A DNA stretch of 21,538 nt from a bacterium (GCA_024276815.1 JAJRWM010000198.1:1-21538); one strand, 5' to 3'; shown: positions 7,561 through 15,166, numbered from the stretch's first letter. Notes: generated by a model not told the origin, from the letters alone. Numbers and translations: made by a program.

Positions 7561-7623
7561 TTCACTCGCAACAGGTCTACGACCTGAGGATGCTTGCCGT
7601 TGGCACATCAATTTCACTCGCAA
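7561..7623 (+). repeat. 41-base double-hairpin element, copy B, between 11-base direct repeats
   Basis: The element at 7572-7612 contains CAGGTC-TAC-GACCTG and GATG-CT-TGCC-GTT-GGCA-CATC, matching copy A. It is bounded exactly by two perfect direct repeats TTCACTCGCAA at 7561-7571 and 7613-7623, which look like a target-site duplication, though a local tandem duplication is also possible. Further small hairpins (TCGC-TTC-GCGA at 7542-7552, GCAA-TGAG-TTGC at 7620-7631) lie alongside. No open frame is associated. Confidence 0.7.
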
Positions 7624-7717
7624 TGAGTTGCTCGCTCAGTGTTACCTAATACATAGCCGAGTACCCTTACGAGGCGGTTAAAAATCGCGAAGCGTATTAA
7701 AACAGATCGAAGACCTG

Positions 7718-9076
7718 CTATTGGCGTTGATGGCGGCGGTCGCCTTCGTGAGTGACCAACAAATAGCTGAAGACCCTGGTGGTGTTCGCCGGTAGCTCCA
7801 AGGTGAATTCCACCGTGTCCAGATCAACCTTTTCATACTTGGCAAAATCACCGGCTTTGCTGAGTTCCCAGTACTGATGCGGGAAGTTACGCCTGATTTC
7901 CAACTTGATCGGTAGCGCACGATAGTTTGAGACCTTAACTGAAAATGTCTTTTCCTCATCCCAGCCGGAAATATTTTTATTTGAAGCGTTAAACAGATAA
8001 TTGGTGGTCTTGTAATTCATCAGCGTGGGCTTGACCTCGACATCGCGCACCGCCCCCAGGTTCAGCTCAACGTCTTCGCCGAGAGGGATATATTTCGTGT
8101 CGTCCCGGCCGACATAAGACAAATGCGCTTCCTCGTCCAGTTTCCTGAAGACCTTGATCAAGCCGCCGGGAAGCGGTTCCTTGCCCAACTTGTGTTTCTT
8201 GTCGTTCTTGAATGATAAAAAACGAACCACGCTTCGCCCAAACCGTTCTTCTTCATATTTATAAAGATTAACCACCGGGATATCGTCCTGCTTGAAAGAA
8301 GGCAGACGTTTCGACCAGCCGTTTTTGATGGTTTCGGTTCCCTCAATGGTATAGATAAAATATTCCGAGAGTCCCTCTTTTTTTATTTCTTTGGGGCGGG
8401 ACAGGACGGCTTTGGCGGCGAAGGAGCGGCGGCCGCGGCTCTCCTTCTTTTGATATAATCCTTCCGCCTCCAGAGCGACAAGTTGATCGGCCTCGTCCCT
8501 GAAAGCTATCCGCCCGCCGTAAGGAGGATATCTTCGGGCCAATCCGGCGATTCGGTCCAGGATGTGAACTTTACCTACCACGAGCCGGGTCTGGGCGTTC
8601 GCGTAGTCTTCCCCGCTGTTGTTGGTCACCAGCACATATCCTTCGAGCTTAACCGTGCTTTCATTCGGGGCGAGAGTCGCCAGGTAATAGGCCCGCCAGG
8701 AGATGCCGGAGGTGAAAAAGGAAATTTCCACCGGCACCTTGCCGCTCACAGCGGAGTTAATATGCCACAGGCCCAGATCTTTTACCCGGGGCGGGAAGGT
8801 CAGGTCATAGACGTCAATTTTGTCAGCCATCTTCAAAGGTAAAAGATCCAGCGAAGTCGGATCGATTAAAGTGTTGGCCCAGGAGAACTGTAATTCGTTC
8901 TGCCCCTTTTTCATGGTTAAAAAACGGCTCTCCCTGACCAGAGTAAGATCGGCGGAATTGTAGATAGTGAGTTGAACCTTGTCCCGCTGGGGCAGGGTCA
9001 CCAGGTCGACTTTAGCCTGCGCTGTTGTCGCTATGATTATTAGTAAGACAAGCAAAAAGAAATGAAGTTTCCTCAT
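7718..9076 (-). CDS. Exported DUF4139-like protein, paralogue 2
   Basis: A 452-residue secreted or periplasmic protein with a clear signal peptide (MRKLHFFLLVLLIIIATTAQA, cleavage near residue 21). The mature part is beta-rich. It shares its layout with the upstream neighbour: LVTLPQRD near the N-terminus, SFFTSGISWRAYYLA in the middle and a C-terminal NISGWDEEKTFSVKVSNYRALPIKLEIRR segment. This is the style of DUF4139 proteins of unknown function. A middle insert (about residues 170-250) is absent from the paralogue. No catalytic motif is visible. The ATG overlaps the upstream stop (ATGA) and follows GGAGG, so the pair is co-translated. It is the last gene of the minus-strand cluster. The family call rests on recall of the pattern. 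Confidence 0.7.
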   Translation of the reverse strand: MRKLHFFLLVLLIIIATTAQAKVDLVTLPQRDKVQLTIYNSADLTLVRESRFLTMKKGQNELQFSWANTLIDPTSLDLLPLKMADKIDVYDLTFPPRVKDLGLWHINSAVSGKVPVEISFFTSGISWRAYYLATLAPNESTVKLEGYVLVTNNSGEDYANAQTRLVVGKVHILDRIAGLARRYPPYGGRIAFRDEADQLVALEAEGLYQKKESRGRRSFAAKAVLSRPKEIKKEGLSEYFIYTIEGTETIKNGWSKRLPSFKQDDIPVVNLYKYEEERFGRSVVRFLSFKNDKKHKLGKEPLPGGLIKVFRKLDEEAHLSYVGRDDTKYIPLGEDVELNLGAVRDVEVKPTLMNYKTTNYLFNASNKNISGWDEEKTFSVKVSNYRALPIKLEIRRNFPHQYWELSKAGDFAKYEKVDLDTVEFTLELPANTTRVFSYLLVTHEGDRRHQRQ

Positions 9077-10200
9077 CTGACGTTCCTCCGGTGAAAACGA
9101 TAGGCCAGCGTCTGTTTGCCGCGGGGCGGGACCTTGATCCTGAACAGGAGCGTGTTGGCGTCTTTCCGCTCATATTTATGAGTGGTCTCCTCCATGTCCC
9201 ATTGACCACTAATATGCTCAACGATTGTAATGACGGCTTCCTGGTCTTTGAAATTCTCAATCCCGGCCCTGATCACCTCGTCGGTATCGTAGAGAATAAT
9301 GTTATTACGGGAATTGCGGACAATATTTATTTTATTGTTTTTTAACTGACGCTGAGTGACGACCAGATCGCGGCTGTCGCCCAGATACAATTTCATCTTG
9401 TCGCCAACCGGCGTATAGTCAGCGTTGTCCTCCCCCAAAAAGATAGCGCTTCCATTGCCGTCATCCTGGTAGATTCTGACCTTGCCGTTTGAAAGGACAT
9501 GCTCACCCAGGCCGGAATCCTTGTTGTTTTTGATGACATAATGAACCGGAATACCAACGTTCCCGGACTGCCGCTCCGGTTCCCAGGGCAGCAGGGCGGC
9601 GTCAAAGGTAAAAGTCTTTTCAATGGGAATCGCGTCCTTTTTCAGGAAAAGCATACGCTTGGTCTCTTCATTCCGAATATCCTTTTCGAACGCCTCGCCG
9701 TAATCGAACTGAACACGCGCGGCTTCAAAATCCTCGCCGGAAAAATTCCTGAGCACCAGGTATGACTTGATATCAACCTTGGTCTCTTCTTTGTCCGCCA
9801 GGGTCTTATAAGTTACCAGGCGGCTGATGCCGGAGAGCAGGTAGCTGACCCTGATTTTTTCCTCCCTGGCCCGGGGGCTGGAAATTTGCCAGACCAGCGC
9901 GCTCTCGTTGGGCGGGTAGCTGACGTTGAGCAGATTGACTTCATCCGGATGCGTGATAATGCGGAGCCGGATGGAGTCAGGATCGAGTTGAACGCCTTTC
10001 CAGGAGAAATCAACCTGGTTCAGGCCTTCCTGCAACGTTAATATCCGCTCTTCCTCAACCAGGGTGGCGGTCAGATTGTCCAGCCGGATAACCGTGTCGC
10101 CCCGCTGCGGCAAAGCAACCAGTTTGATCCGCGCCTGAGCGCCGGAAAGCAGTGATAAAAGAATGGTCACCAGGCAAAAAGCCACTTTTGGGTTTCTCAT
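9073..10200 (-). CDS. Exported DUF4139-like protein, paralogue 1
   Basis: A 375-residue exported protein with signal peptide MRNPKVAFCLVTILLSLLSG (cleavage after AQA). Matching blocks with its downstream paralogue are LVALPQRG, LTLQEGLNQVDFSW, the LSGISRLVTYKTLA segment, LRNFSGEDFEAA, YTPVGDKMKLYLGDSRD and a C-terminal IVEHISGQWDMEE region. It probably forms a beta-rich extracytoplasmic domain, and the two proteins may pair. I chose the ATG at 10200, which follows AGGTGG; a TTG at 10227 would add nine residues in front of the signal peptide and lacks a site. It lies 34 bases after the preceding membrane protein gene, consistent with one operon. Function is unknown. Confidence 0.7.
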   Translation of the reverse strand: MRNPKVAFCLVTILLSLLSGAQARIKLVALPQRGDTVIRLDNLTATLVEEERILTLQEGLNQVDFSWKGVQLDPDSIRLRIITHPDEVNLLNVSYPPNESALVWQISSPRAREEKIRVSYLLSGISRLVTYKTLADKEETKVDIKSYLVLRNFSGEDFEAARVQFDYGEAFEKDIRNEETKRMLFLKKDAIPIEKTFTFDAALLPWEPERQSGNVGIPVHYVIKNNKDSGLGEHVLSNGKVRIYQDDGNGSAIFLGEDNADYTPVGDKMKLYLGDSRDLVVTQRQLKNNKINIVRNSRNNIILYDTDEVIRAGIENFKDQEAVITIVEHISGQWDMEETTHKYERKDANTLLFRIKVPPRGKQTLAYRFHRRNVR

Positions 10201-10234
10201 TGTTTCCACCTTTCCTTTTTTTGACAAATATTTT

Positions 10235-10690
10235 TCATTTCACTCCCAGACAAAAACGCCGGGCCAGCACATGCCCCAGACTGATAGCAAACAAAACTAT
10301 ACTGATGGCGATCAGTCCGCCCATACTGCCGTTATAGATCGACATGGAAAAAGTGTAGATCGGAAAAAACAAATAGGTTTTTAAAATATTGGGCAGGTGC
10401 GCCAGGTTTTCAGGCTTATAGCGCAAAGAGCCGAGAATCATAAAAACTGGCCCCAAAAACCAGATACCGAAAAGCATCAGCAAAGCCATTATGGCCGGCG
10501 AACAGTTTTCGCTGTCACGCTTTCTCAGGGCAAAATAACCAGCGGTGGTAACCAGCGGCACAAGAGCCGTTAACAGGATCAGCCAGAGAGTGCCGCCCGC
10601 CCGAAATAAGAACTGGACGATGAATTCAGTCCCCCAGTAAATCAAGGCACCTGACAAGATATATTTAAGACTTGATTTAAAAAACTCCAT
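10235..10690 (-). CDS. Small multi-pass membrane protein, unknown
   Basis: A 151-residue hydrophobic protein with about four membrane spans (roughly 10-30, 35-55, 68-88 and 120-142). No motif or charged cluster suggests an activity. I do not recognise the family. The ATG at 10690 gives the first span right after a short amphipathic start; an upstream TTG at 10768 would add a hydrophilic 26-residue tail with no ribosome site. A GGAG lies 12 bases before the ATG, which is weak spacing. It sits between the DUF2007-type gene and the DUF4139 pair, all on one strand, so a shared envelope role is plausible. Confidence 0.6.
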   Translation of the reverse strand: MEFFKSSLKYILSGALIYWGTEFIVQFLFRAGGTLWLILLTALVPLVTTAGYFALRKRDSENCSPAIMALLMLFGIWFLGPVFMILGSLRYKPENLAHLPNILKTYLFFPIYTFSMSIYNGSMGGLIAISIVLFAISLGHVLARRFCLGVK

Positions 10691-10789
10691 AATGACACGT
10701 ACACTCCGGATTAAATAAATTTGCCATTTAGTGAAAAGATGGCGCTCCCGTTCACCAGGATAGCACAATATCCGATTATGATAATAAAA

Positions 10790-11125
10790 TTAATCAATAA
10801 TGTGTGGTTGTTTCAGGACCCGCAGAATATCCAGAGCATCCTCTACCTGGTCGCTCTGCACCATCAATTTGGTGGTCAAAGCGCTGGTTGGCAGCATTGA
10901 CGTCAGGTTTTCGCCGTGGAAGTAATAATTAATATCCTCGCTCTCGAAGAGAGACTTTATCATGGCGATTTTCGCCGGGTCTGTGGTAACAAGCAGTTCC
11001 CGGTATTCAACGTATTCAGAGTCGGCCGGAGGTTCGTTCGGTAGCCTGTCAACCAGCTTAATCTCACAATCGCTGCAAAGTTGAAAGCCTTCCCTGAACT
11101 CCGCTTTACACTTTGGACAAAACAT
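10790..11125 (-). CDS. Zinc-ribbon protein with DUF2007-like domain
   Basis: A 111-residue soluble protein. An N-terminal zinc ribbon is formed by C3-x2-C6 and C17-x2-C20 (MFCPKCKAEF, LCSDC). The rest (about 40-106) has the DUF2007 pattern: ELLVTTDPAKIAMIKSLFES followed by a NYYFHGEN strand and KLMVQSDQVEDALDIL. These domains are described as putative prokaryotic signal-transducing proteins, but the ligand is not known. The ATG at 11125 follows GAGG at 7-base spacing. Its position inside a run of membrane and exported protein genes suggests a regulatory or assembly role for that cluster, which is inference only. Confidence 0.75.
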   Translation of the reverse strand: MFCPKCKAEFREGFQLCSDCEIKLVDRLPNEPPADSEYVEYRELLVTTDPAKIAMIKSLFESEDINYYFHGENLTSMLPTSALTTKLMVQSDQVEDALDILRVLKQPHIID

Positions 11126-11180
11126 CGACTAACCTCAGGTTATCATGATTGCTGACCGCGACCGGAATCTCCCTGTTCAT
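11106..11180 (-). CDS. Possible 24-residue leader ORF upstream of the zinc-ribbon gene
   Basis: The ATG at 11180 follows AAAGGAG with 10-base spacing and opens a 24-codon frame (MNREIPVAVSNHDNLRLVDV, then LSKV) that ends inside the zinc-ribbon gene in another frame. It fills the 82-base gap after the preceding gene. Its stop lies 20 bases past the next ATG, so translation could couple to that gene. It has no known relatives to my knowledge and may be chance. Confidence 0.2.
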   Translation of the reverse strand: MNREIPVAVSNHDNLRLVDVLSKV

Positions 11181-11207
11181 TATTCGTAATCTCCTTTGCC
11201 TTTATAG

Positions 11208-11624
11208 TTACCTCCGGGTAGCGGTACTCAGCAGCCGTTGCGCAAAACCACCAAGCGCGCAAAAGAGACCGTAGAGAGATAAAACAATGAATACGGCGTC
11301 CCAACTGAACTCAAGAGTGGCCACCGCTCCCAAAATAATAATAAGGAAAATTGTGGCAAAGGTAAAGGAAAATTCGTTGATTCCCCGAATTTGTTCGTTA
11401 ACAAGCGCGAACCAGATCGAACCGACCAGTAAAACAATCGTTTTCGCCGATTGCTCAAGGTAGTGGCTCTCAGGTTTTATCAGGTGGAGGATGACAATTA
11501 ACAAAGGCAGCGACATGGTAATCATGCCCAGCCGGTTGAAGCCTGCTCCCTTTGCCGGGTCAGAATCCTTCACCCGGTTTTTCGCTAATTCATTATTTTG
11601 TCGCTCAGGCCTGGATTTGTTCAT
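11208..11624 (-). CDS. Small membrane protein with charged N-terminal tail, unknown
   Basis: A 138-residue protein whose first 28 residues are highly charged and probably cytoplasmic. About four hydrophobic spans follow (33-50, 62-76, 85-103, 108-128). No active-site motif is seen and I recognise no family. It starts 3 bases after the stop of the metalloprotease gene, so the two are almost certainly co-transcribed and perhaps translationally coupled. A function with that protease (partner or substrate) is a guess from position only. Confidence 0.6.
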   Translation of the reverse strand: MNKSRPERQNNELAKNRVKDSDPAKGAGFNRLGMITMSLPLLIVILHLIKPESHYLEQSAKTIVLLVGSIWFALVNEQIRGINEFSFTFATIFLIIILGAVATLEFSWDAVFIVLSLYGLFCALGGFAQRLLSTATRR

Positions 11625-11627
11625 CGT

Positions 11628-12215
11628 TTATCTCTCAAAATCAAGCTCCGCTTTTGTTTTTTGTGGTTTGGAACCGGCCATCAGGTAAAGCAGCCAGATG
11701 CCAAGCATGATTGAAGCCCACATGCTGACAAAACCTGAAAGACGCAGGAAGCGGGCGATTACCTGGTCGTAGCGCAAAAGATTCAGTCGGAACAACAGAT
11801 AATTCCAGTCGTGATAAACAGCGCCGCCGCTCGTTGAGACTAGCGGCAAGACCATGAAACGGGCGTCGGCGACATAAGCGGCGATATTGTAAAGGTTGGT
11901 TGAAAGCCAGACGCCGGCTACGCTTACGGCAAAATAATCAGGCTGCCGCGCGAACAGATAAATCGCGGTTAAAGGCGCCGCCAGCTGTAAAAGCGTGCCT
12001 CCCAGGATCATCATGAACAGGCCAAAGAAAACAAAGACAACGTGTCCCAGCTCATGAATGCCCAGGTTAATACCGCCAAAAATACTTGAGTACATCGGAT
12101 TGGCGGCGTGTTGGCAACCGATGGCAGCCAGGAAAAAGATGAGGACGGCCCGGCCAAACCAGGCCCGGCCCTGGCACCACTCTTTAATATTTTCAATCGT
12201 GACCGTTAAATCCAT
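11628..12215 (-). CDS. Predicted integral-membrane zinc metalloprotease (HELGH, M50-like)
   Basis: A 195-residue protein with five to six hydrophobic segments. The motif NLGIHELGHVVFVFFG (50-65) carries HExxH (H54, E55, H58) at the edge of a membrane span, as in intramembrane M50/site-2-type proteases. A second conserved-looking block, YVADARF (114-120) with HDWNYLLFRLNLLRYD (135-150), could supply the third zinc ligand and a gating loop. The canonical M50 LDG motif is not visible, so it belongs to a divergent branch or a related DUF. The ATG at 12215 begins a run of six same-strand genes, and it is divergent from the TPR glycosyltransferase. Possible substrates include neighbouring membrane proteins. 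The fold and activity are inferred from the motif. Confidence 0.65.
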   Translation of the reverse strand: MDLTVTIENIKEWCQGRAWFGRAVLIFFLAAIGCQHAANPMYSSIFGGINLGIHELGHVVFVFFGLFMMILGGTLLQLAAPLTAIYLFARQPDYFAVSVAGVWLSTNLYNIAAYVADARFMVLPLVSTSGGAVYHDWNYLLFRLNLLRYDQVIARFLRLSGFVSMWASIMLGIWLLYLMAGSKPQKTKAELDFER

Positions 12216-12499
12216 CTATTAACCGCTCCTCGCGGGAAACAATTAGCCCCATTGCCAATTCTGTTATAAAATACTACTCAATTCGTATATCCCAATCCTT
12301 GGTCCGCTGTCAATGGGTTAGGGCAAGTTACAAAGGGACGCTATTTCCCCCAGGGTCGTCATTCCCGCGGGAAAGGGTCTTTTCCCGTGGAAACGGGAAT
12401 CCGCCGTCCGGATACCTCTCTTGTCGCCGGTATGACAATTGAAGTGAGTATGACCGGCCGGAGGACGGTTCGTTTTACCTCTTTTTCAGGAGTCAACTT
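12216..12499. other. Divergent intergenic region with palindromic repeat
   Basis: This region separates the minus-strand cluster from the TPR glycosyltransferase gene. It contains the palindromic element at 12358-12402 and an imperfect long-range inverted repeat (CCGTCC at 12403-12408, GGACGG at 12463-12468). I see no convincing promoter pair. The glycosyltransferase ribosome site AGGAG is at 12488-12492. Confidence 0.5.
12358..12402. repeat. Palindromic ATTCCCG/CGGGAAT repeat, copy 2, with nested palindrome
   Basis: The sequence matches the reverse complement of 320-346 except for an extra 20 bases at 12368-12387. The insert is itself an inverted repeat: CGGGAAA (12368-12374), loop GGGTCT, TTTCCCG (12381-12387). 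The outer arms are ATTCCCG (12361-12367) and CGGGAAT (12394-12400). Confidence 0.7.
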
Positions 12500-14353
12500 A
12501 TGGACTGGAAAATAAAAGATAAACTGTTTGCCGATCCCTGGCTCTGGGTCATCTACGGGATAGTTGTCTTACTCAACCTGATCTATTTCTTTCAGTTGCG
12601 CTCCACGCCGTATTTCAATAATCTCTACCTCGACCCGGCCTATTACTGGCGTCGGGGACAAAAAATAGCGAATGGCGATTGGCTGGGGCGGGAAATTTTT
12701 GAAATGAGTCCTCTTTATCCCTATCTGCTGGGGATATACCAGGGGATTTTCGGCCAGAACCTGTCTCTGATCAGGATTATCCAGATATTGGCGGCATCCC
12801 TGACACCCGTACTGACCTACCAACTGGGCAAAAATCTGCTCAATCAGCCGGCAGGGGTTTTGGCCGGCATAATGACCGCTCTTTATAAACCATTTTTTGT
12901 TTATAACAGTATGCTGATGAAGTCCTGGCTCAGTCCGCTGTTCTATATCCTTACCGCCTTGCTGCTATCACCGCCAACCCTGAACGGCTATTCGGTTTTC
13001 GGGGCTGGCCTGGTCTGGGGGTTAGCGAGCCTGGTGCGGGGCAATAACCTGCTGATACTGCCGTTGATCTTAATCTGGCTCGCCCTGACCCACAGGTCGA
13101 AATGGTATCAACACTGCGCTGCCTTTTTTCTGGGCTTTATCCTGGTAATCGCTCCGGTGACTATCCGTAATTACGTCGTCGGGCAGGAGTTCGTTTTAGT
13201 CACGTCGGGCGGCGGGGAAGTATTTTATATCGGCAGCCGGCCGCAAAACAAGGGCGAGTACCGCTTCCCCGCTTTTGTTCGGCCCGATCCGCTCACCGAG
13301 CATGATGATTTTCGCGCCGAAGCGCGACGAAGAACCGCTAATCCCGATCTCAGCCGTAAAGAAGCTTCCTCGTATTGGTTCAGCGAGGGACTGAAACAAA
13401 TAAAGACGCGCCCTTCACTCTACCTGAAAAATCTGGGCCGGAAATTTGTACTTTTCTGGAACGCGTACGAGATACCGGACAACGTGAATCTTGAGTTTCG
13501 GCAGGACGTTACCACCATGCTGAAATGGCCCCTGTTGACCTTTGGCGTTATCGCGCCGCTGGGTGTCCTGGGAATATTCTGGGATTCCAGGGAAGAAAAG
13601 CGACTGAAATTTTCTTTACTACTGCTCATTGGCGCGTTTCTCAGTGTCGCGCCGTTTTTCGTTTACGCCCGTTTCAGGTTGGGGATTGTCCCTTTGCTCG
13701 CGGTTGGCGCGAGTTGCGCGGTCTTTAACCTGTATAAAACGGTCATGGATAAATCGCATCAAAAACTCACCGTTTACTTGCTGGTTTTAGCCGTCCTGAT
13801 CGCCTTCTGTAATTTTCCGCTGGATTTAAACAGGGCCGGTAAAAGAGCCGTTTCTCACGCTAATCTGGGTACTTTATATTATCGTCAGGGAGATTATGGA
13901 GCGGCACTCAGGGAACTGGAAGAAGCAGTCCAGATTGATCCCTTTAACGAACTGGCCTACCGCTTCCGTGTTTTGACCTATATGGACAAGGGGGATTACG
14001 CCAGAGCCTTAAACTCCCTGGAATTTCTGAAGAAGCTGGGGATAAAACCATACGATTATCATAATTTAAAAGCTAATATTTACAGCCGGCAAAAAGATTA
14101 CCGCAAATTGCGGGAAGAATATTTGTGGCTAGTAAAACTGGAACCGAACAATTTCAACGCCAATTTCAGCCTGGGAGCGCTGTATGGTGAAGCCGGCGAT
14201 TTTGAAACCGCAATTAAATATTTAGAAATCGCCAAAAGAATTAATCCCAATAACAGCCGGACGTATCATAATCTGGCGCTGGCTTATGAAAAACTGGGCA
14301 ATCAGGAAAAAGCGAAACATTATAATCAACAAGCAAATAAACTGCAACCCTGA
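12500..14353 (+). CDS. GT-C membrane glycosyltransferase with C-terminal TPR domain
   Basis: A 617-residue protein. The N-terminal 440 residues contain about ten to twelve membrane spans with GT39/ArnT-type features: an acidic residue in the first external loop (LYLDPAYYW, D45) and the PLYPYLLGIYQ block (71-81). Such enzymes transfer sugars from polyprenyl-phosphate donors onto lipids or proteins outside the membrane. From about residue 452 there are tetratricopeptide repeats (ANLGTLYYRQGDYGAALREL, ANFSLGALYGEAGDFETAIK, TYHNLALAYEKLGNQEKAKH). TPRs suggest docking to a partner or substrate protein. The ATG at 12500 follows AGGAG at 7-base spacing. Donor and acceptor are unknown. It is flanked by a divergent and a convergent neighbour, so it is monocistronic. 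Confidence 0.85.
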   Translation: MDWKIKDKLFADPWLWVIYGIVVLLNLIYFFQLRSTPYFNNLYLDPAYYWRRGQKIANGDWLGREIFEMSPLYPYLLGIYQGIFGQNLSLIRIIQILAASLTPVLTYQLGKNLLNQPAGVLAGIMTALYKPFFVYNSMLMKSWLSPLFYILTALLLSPPTLNGYSVFGAGLVWGLASLVRGNNLLILPLILIWLALTHRSKWYQHCAAFFLGFILVIAPVTIRNYVVGQEFVLVTSGGGEVFYIGSRPQNKGEYRFPAFVRPDPLTEHDDFRAEARRRTANPDLSRKEASSYWFSEGLKQIKTRPSLYLKNLGRKFVLFWNAYEIPDNVNLEFRQDVTTMLKWPLLTFGVIAPLGVLGIFWDSREEKRLKFSLLLLIGAFLSVAPFFVYARFRLGIVPLLAVGASCAVFNLYKTVMDKSHQKLTVYLLVLAVLIAFCNFPLDLNRAGKRAVSHANLGTLYYRQGDYGAALRELEEAVQIDPFNELAYRFRVLTYMDKGDYARALNSLEFLKKLGIKPYDYHNLKANIYSRQKDYRKLREEYLWLVKLEPNNFNANFSLGALYGEAGDFETAIKYLEIAKRINPNNSRTYHNLALAYEKLGNQEKAKHYNQQANKLQP

Positions 14354-14434
14354 AGGTTTAGGAGCAGGGTCATTCAAATCTTTTTGATAAGTAACTGTTG
14401 TCTTTAAGAGAGAAAGGTTTTACCTCTTGCTTTA

Positions 14435-14448
14435 TCGCCGACAGGCGA
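14435..14448. other. Short hairpin between convergent genes
   Basis: TCGCC-GACA-GGCGA forms a 5-bp stem in the 177-base gap between the glycosyltransferase and the P-loop ATPase gene. A smaller AGGT-TTT-ACCT lies upstream of it. Neither has a good U-tract, so a bidirectional terminator role is weakly supported. Confidence 0.3.
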
Positions 14449-14530
14449 ATTGGGTGAAGTGGCACGCTTCTTTCCGGCACCTTCAACTTGAGGGAACCTG
14501 AGATAAGATCGTTAAACGCTCTAGCCGATC

Positions 14531-15151
14531 TTATAAACCGGCAAGACGGCTGAGGAAAAGCTCGTTGTCGATGGATTCAGCCTTTTCAGGCTCGACCAGG
14601 AAAACTTGTTTGTCCGCCAGACGTTCCGGTAGATCTTTCAGCATGGCCAAAAAATCGCTGTGGCTTTCTCCGCCGCGCCGGTTAAACACCAACAGGTCAA
14701 CCTTGTCTGAAATAACCCGCGCAGAAGGTTTGAAATCATTGAAACCTACGGAGAGCGCCATCATTGATATGCCGGGCGTCGGGTAAGCGGAGATAAAATG
14801 ATTGCCCTCGGCCACCACTCCCTCAAAACCGGGAAAACGGCTCAGCGCTTCCTGTATCCCATCCCGCAACCCGGCTTCAGTCGCCTGCAACCAGACAACT
14901 TTCGCGGCCCCGGCAACCTTCAGCCGCGCCGTATCCGTGTGCGGAGCGTTGATGGTCGCGTCATCATCAATAATCGCGAAGGGTTCATCCAGACGGGCGC
15001 AAACCCCGCAAGGATCAGGACGGGGACAGACACCGCCAGAACAGACAGTGACCTTTAACGCCCCAAACCGGGGAAAGTTTTTCAGGAGGAAGCAGGCCAG
15101 GGTTGTTTTACCAACCCCTTTCTGACTCCCTCCGACAGAGAATATTTTCAT
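14531..15151 (-). CDS. P-loop ATPase (SIMIBI type) next to formate dehydrogenase
   Basis: A 206-residue cytoplasmic NTPase. The N-terminus reads VGGSQKGVGKTT (6-17), a Walker A with the signature lysine K11 of the MinD/ParA/CooC class. Residues 37-51 hold four cysteines, C37-x4-C42-x5-C48-x2-C51 (last three in CPRPDPCGVC), a plausible metal or Fe-S site. Other blocks are FAIIDDDATINAP, VVWLQATEAGLRDG and LLVFNRRGG. It lies 133 bases after fdhA on the same strand, so a role in molybdenum/tungsten cofactor or metal delivery (MobB- or CooC-like) is a fair inference. It is not a standard MobB. No Shine-Dalgarno sequence precedes the ATG, and the hairpin at 15183-15221 separates it from fdhA. It could be leaderless or poorly translated. 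Confidence 0.6.
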   Translation of the reverse strand: MKIFSVGGSQKGVGKTTLACFLLKNFPRFGALKVTVCSGGVCPRPDPCGVCARLDEPFAIIDDDATINAPHTDTARLKVAGAAKVVWLQATEAGLRDGIQEALSRFPGFEGVVAEGNHFISAYPTPGISMMALSVGFNDFKPSARVISDKVDLLVFNRRGGESHSDFLAMLKDLPERLADKQVFLVEPEKAESIDNELFLSRLAGL

Positions 15152-15166
15152 GGATTAACAATAGAA

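Noticed and set aside
14354-14530. Third copy of the ppa-flanking hairpin element
   Set aside because: It has hairpins with similar loop sizes, but the sequence does not align with the 41-base unit.
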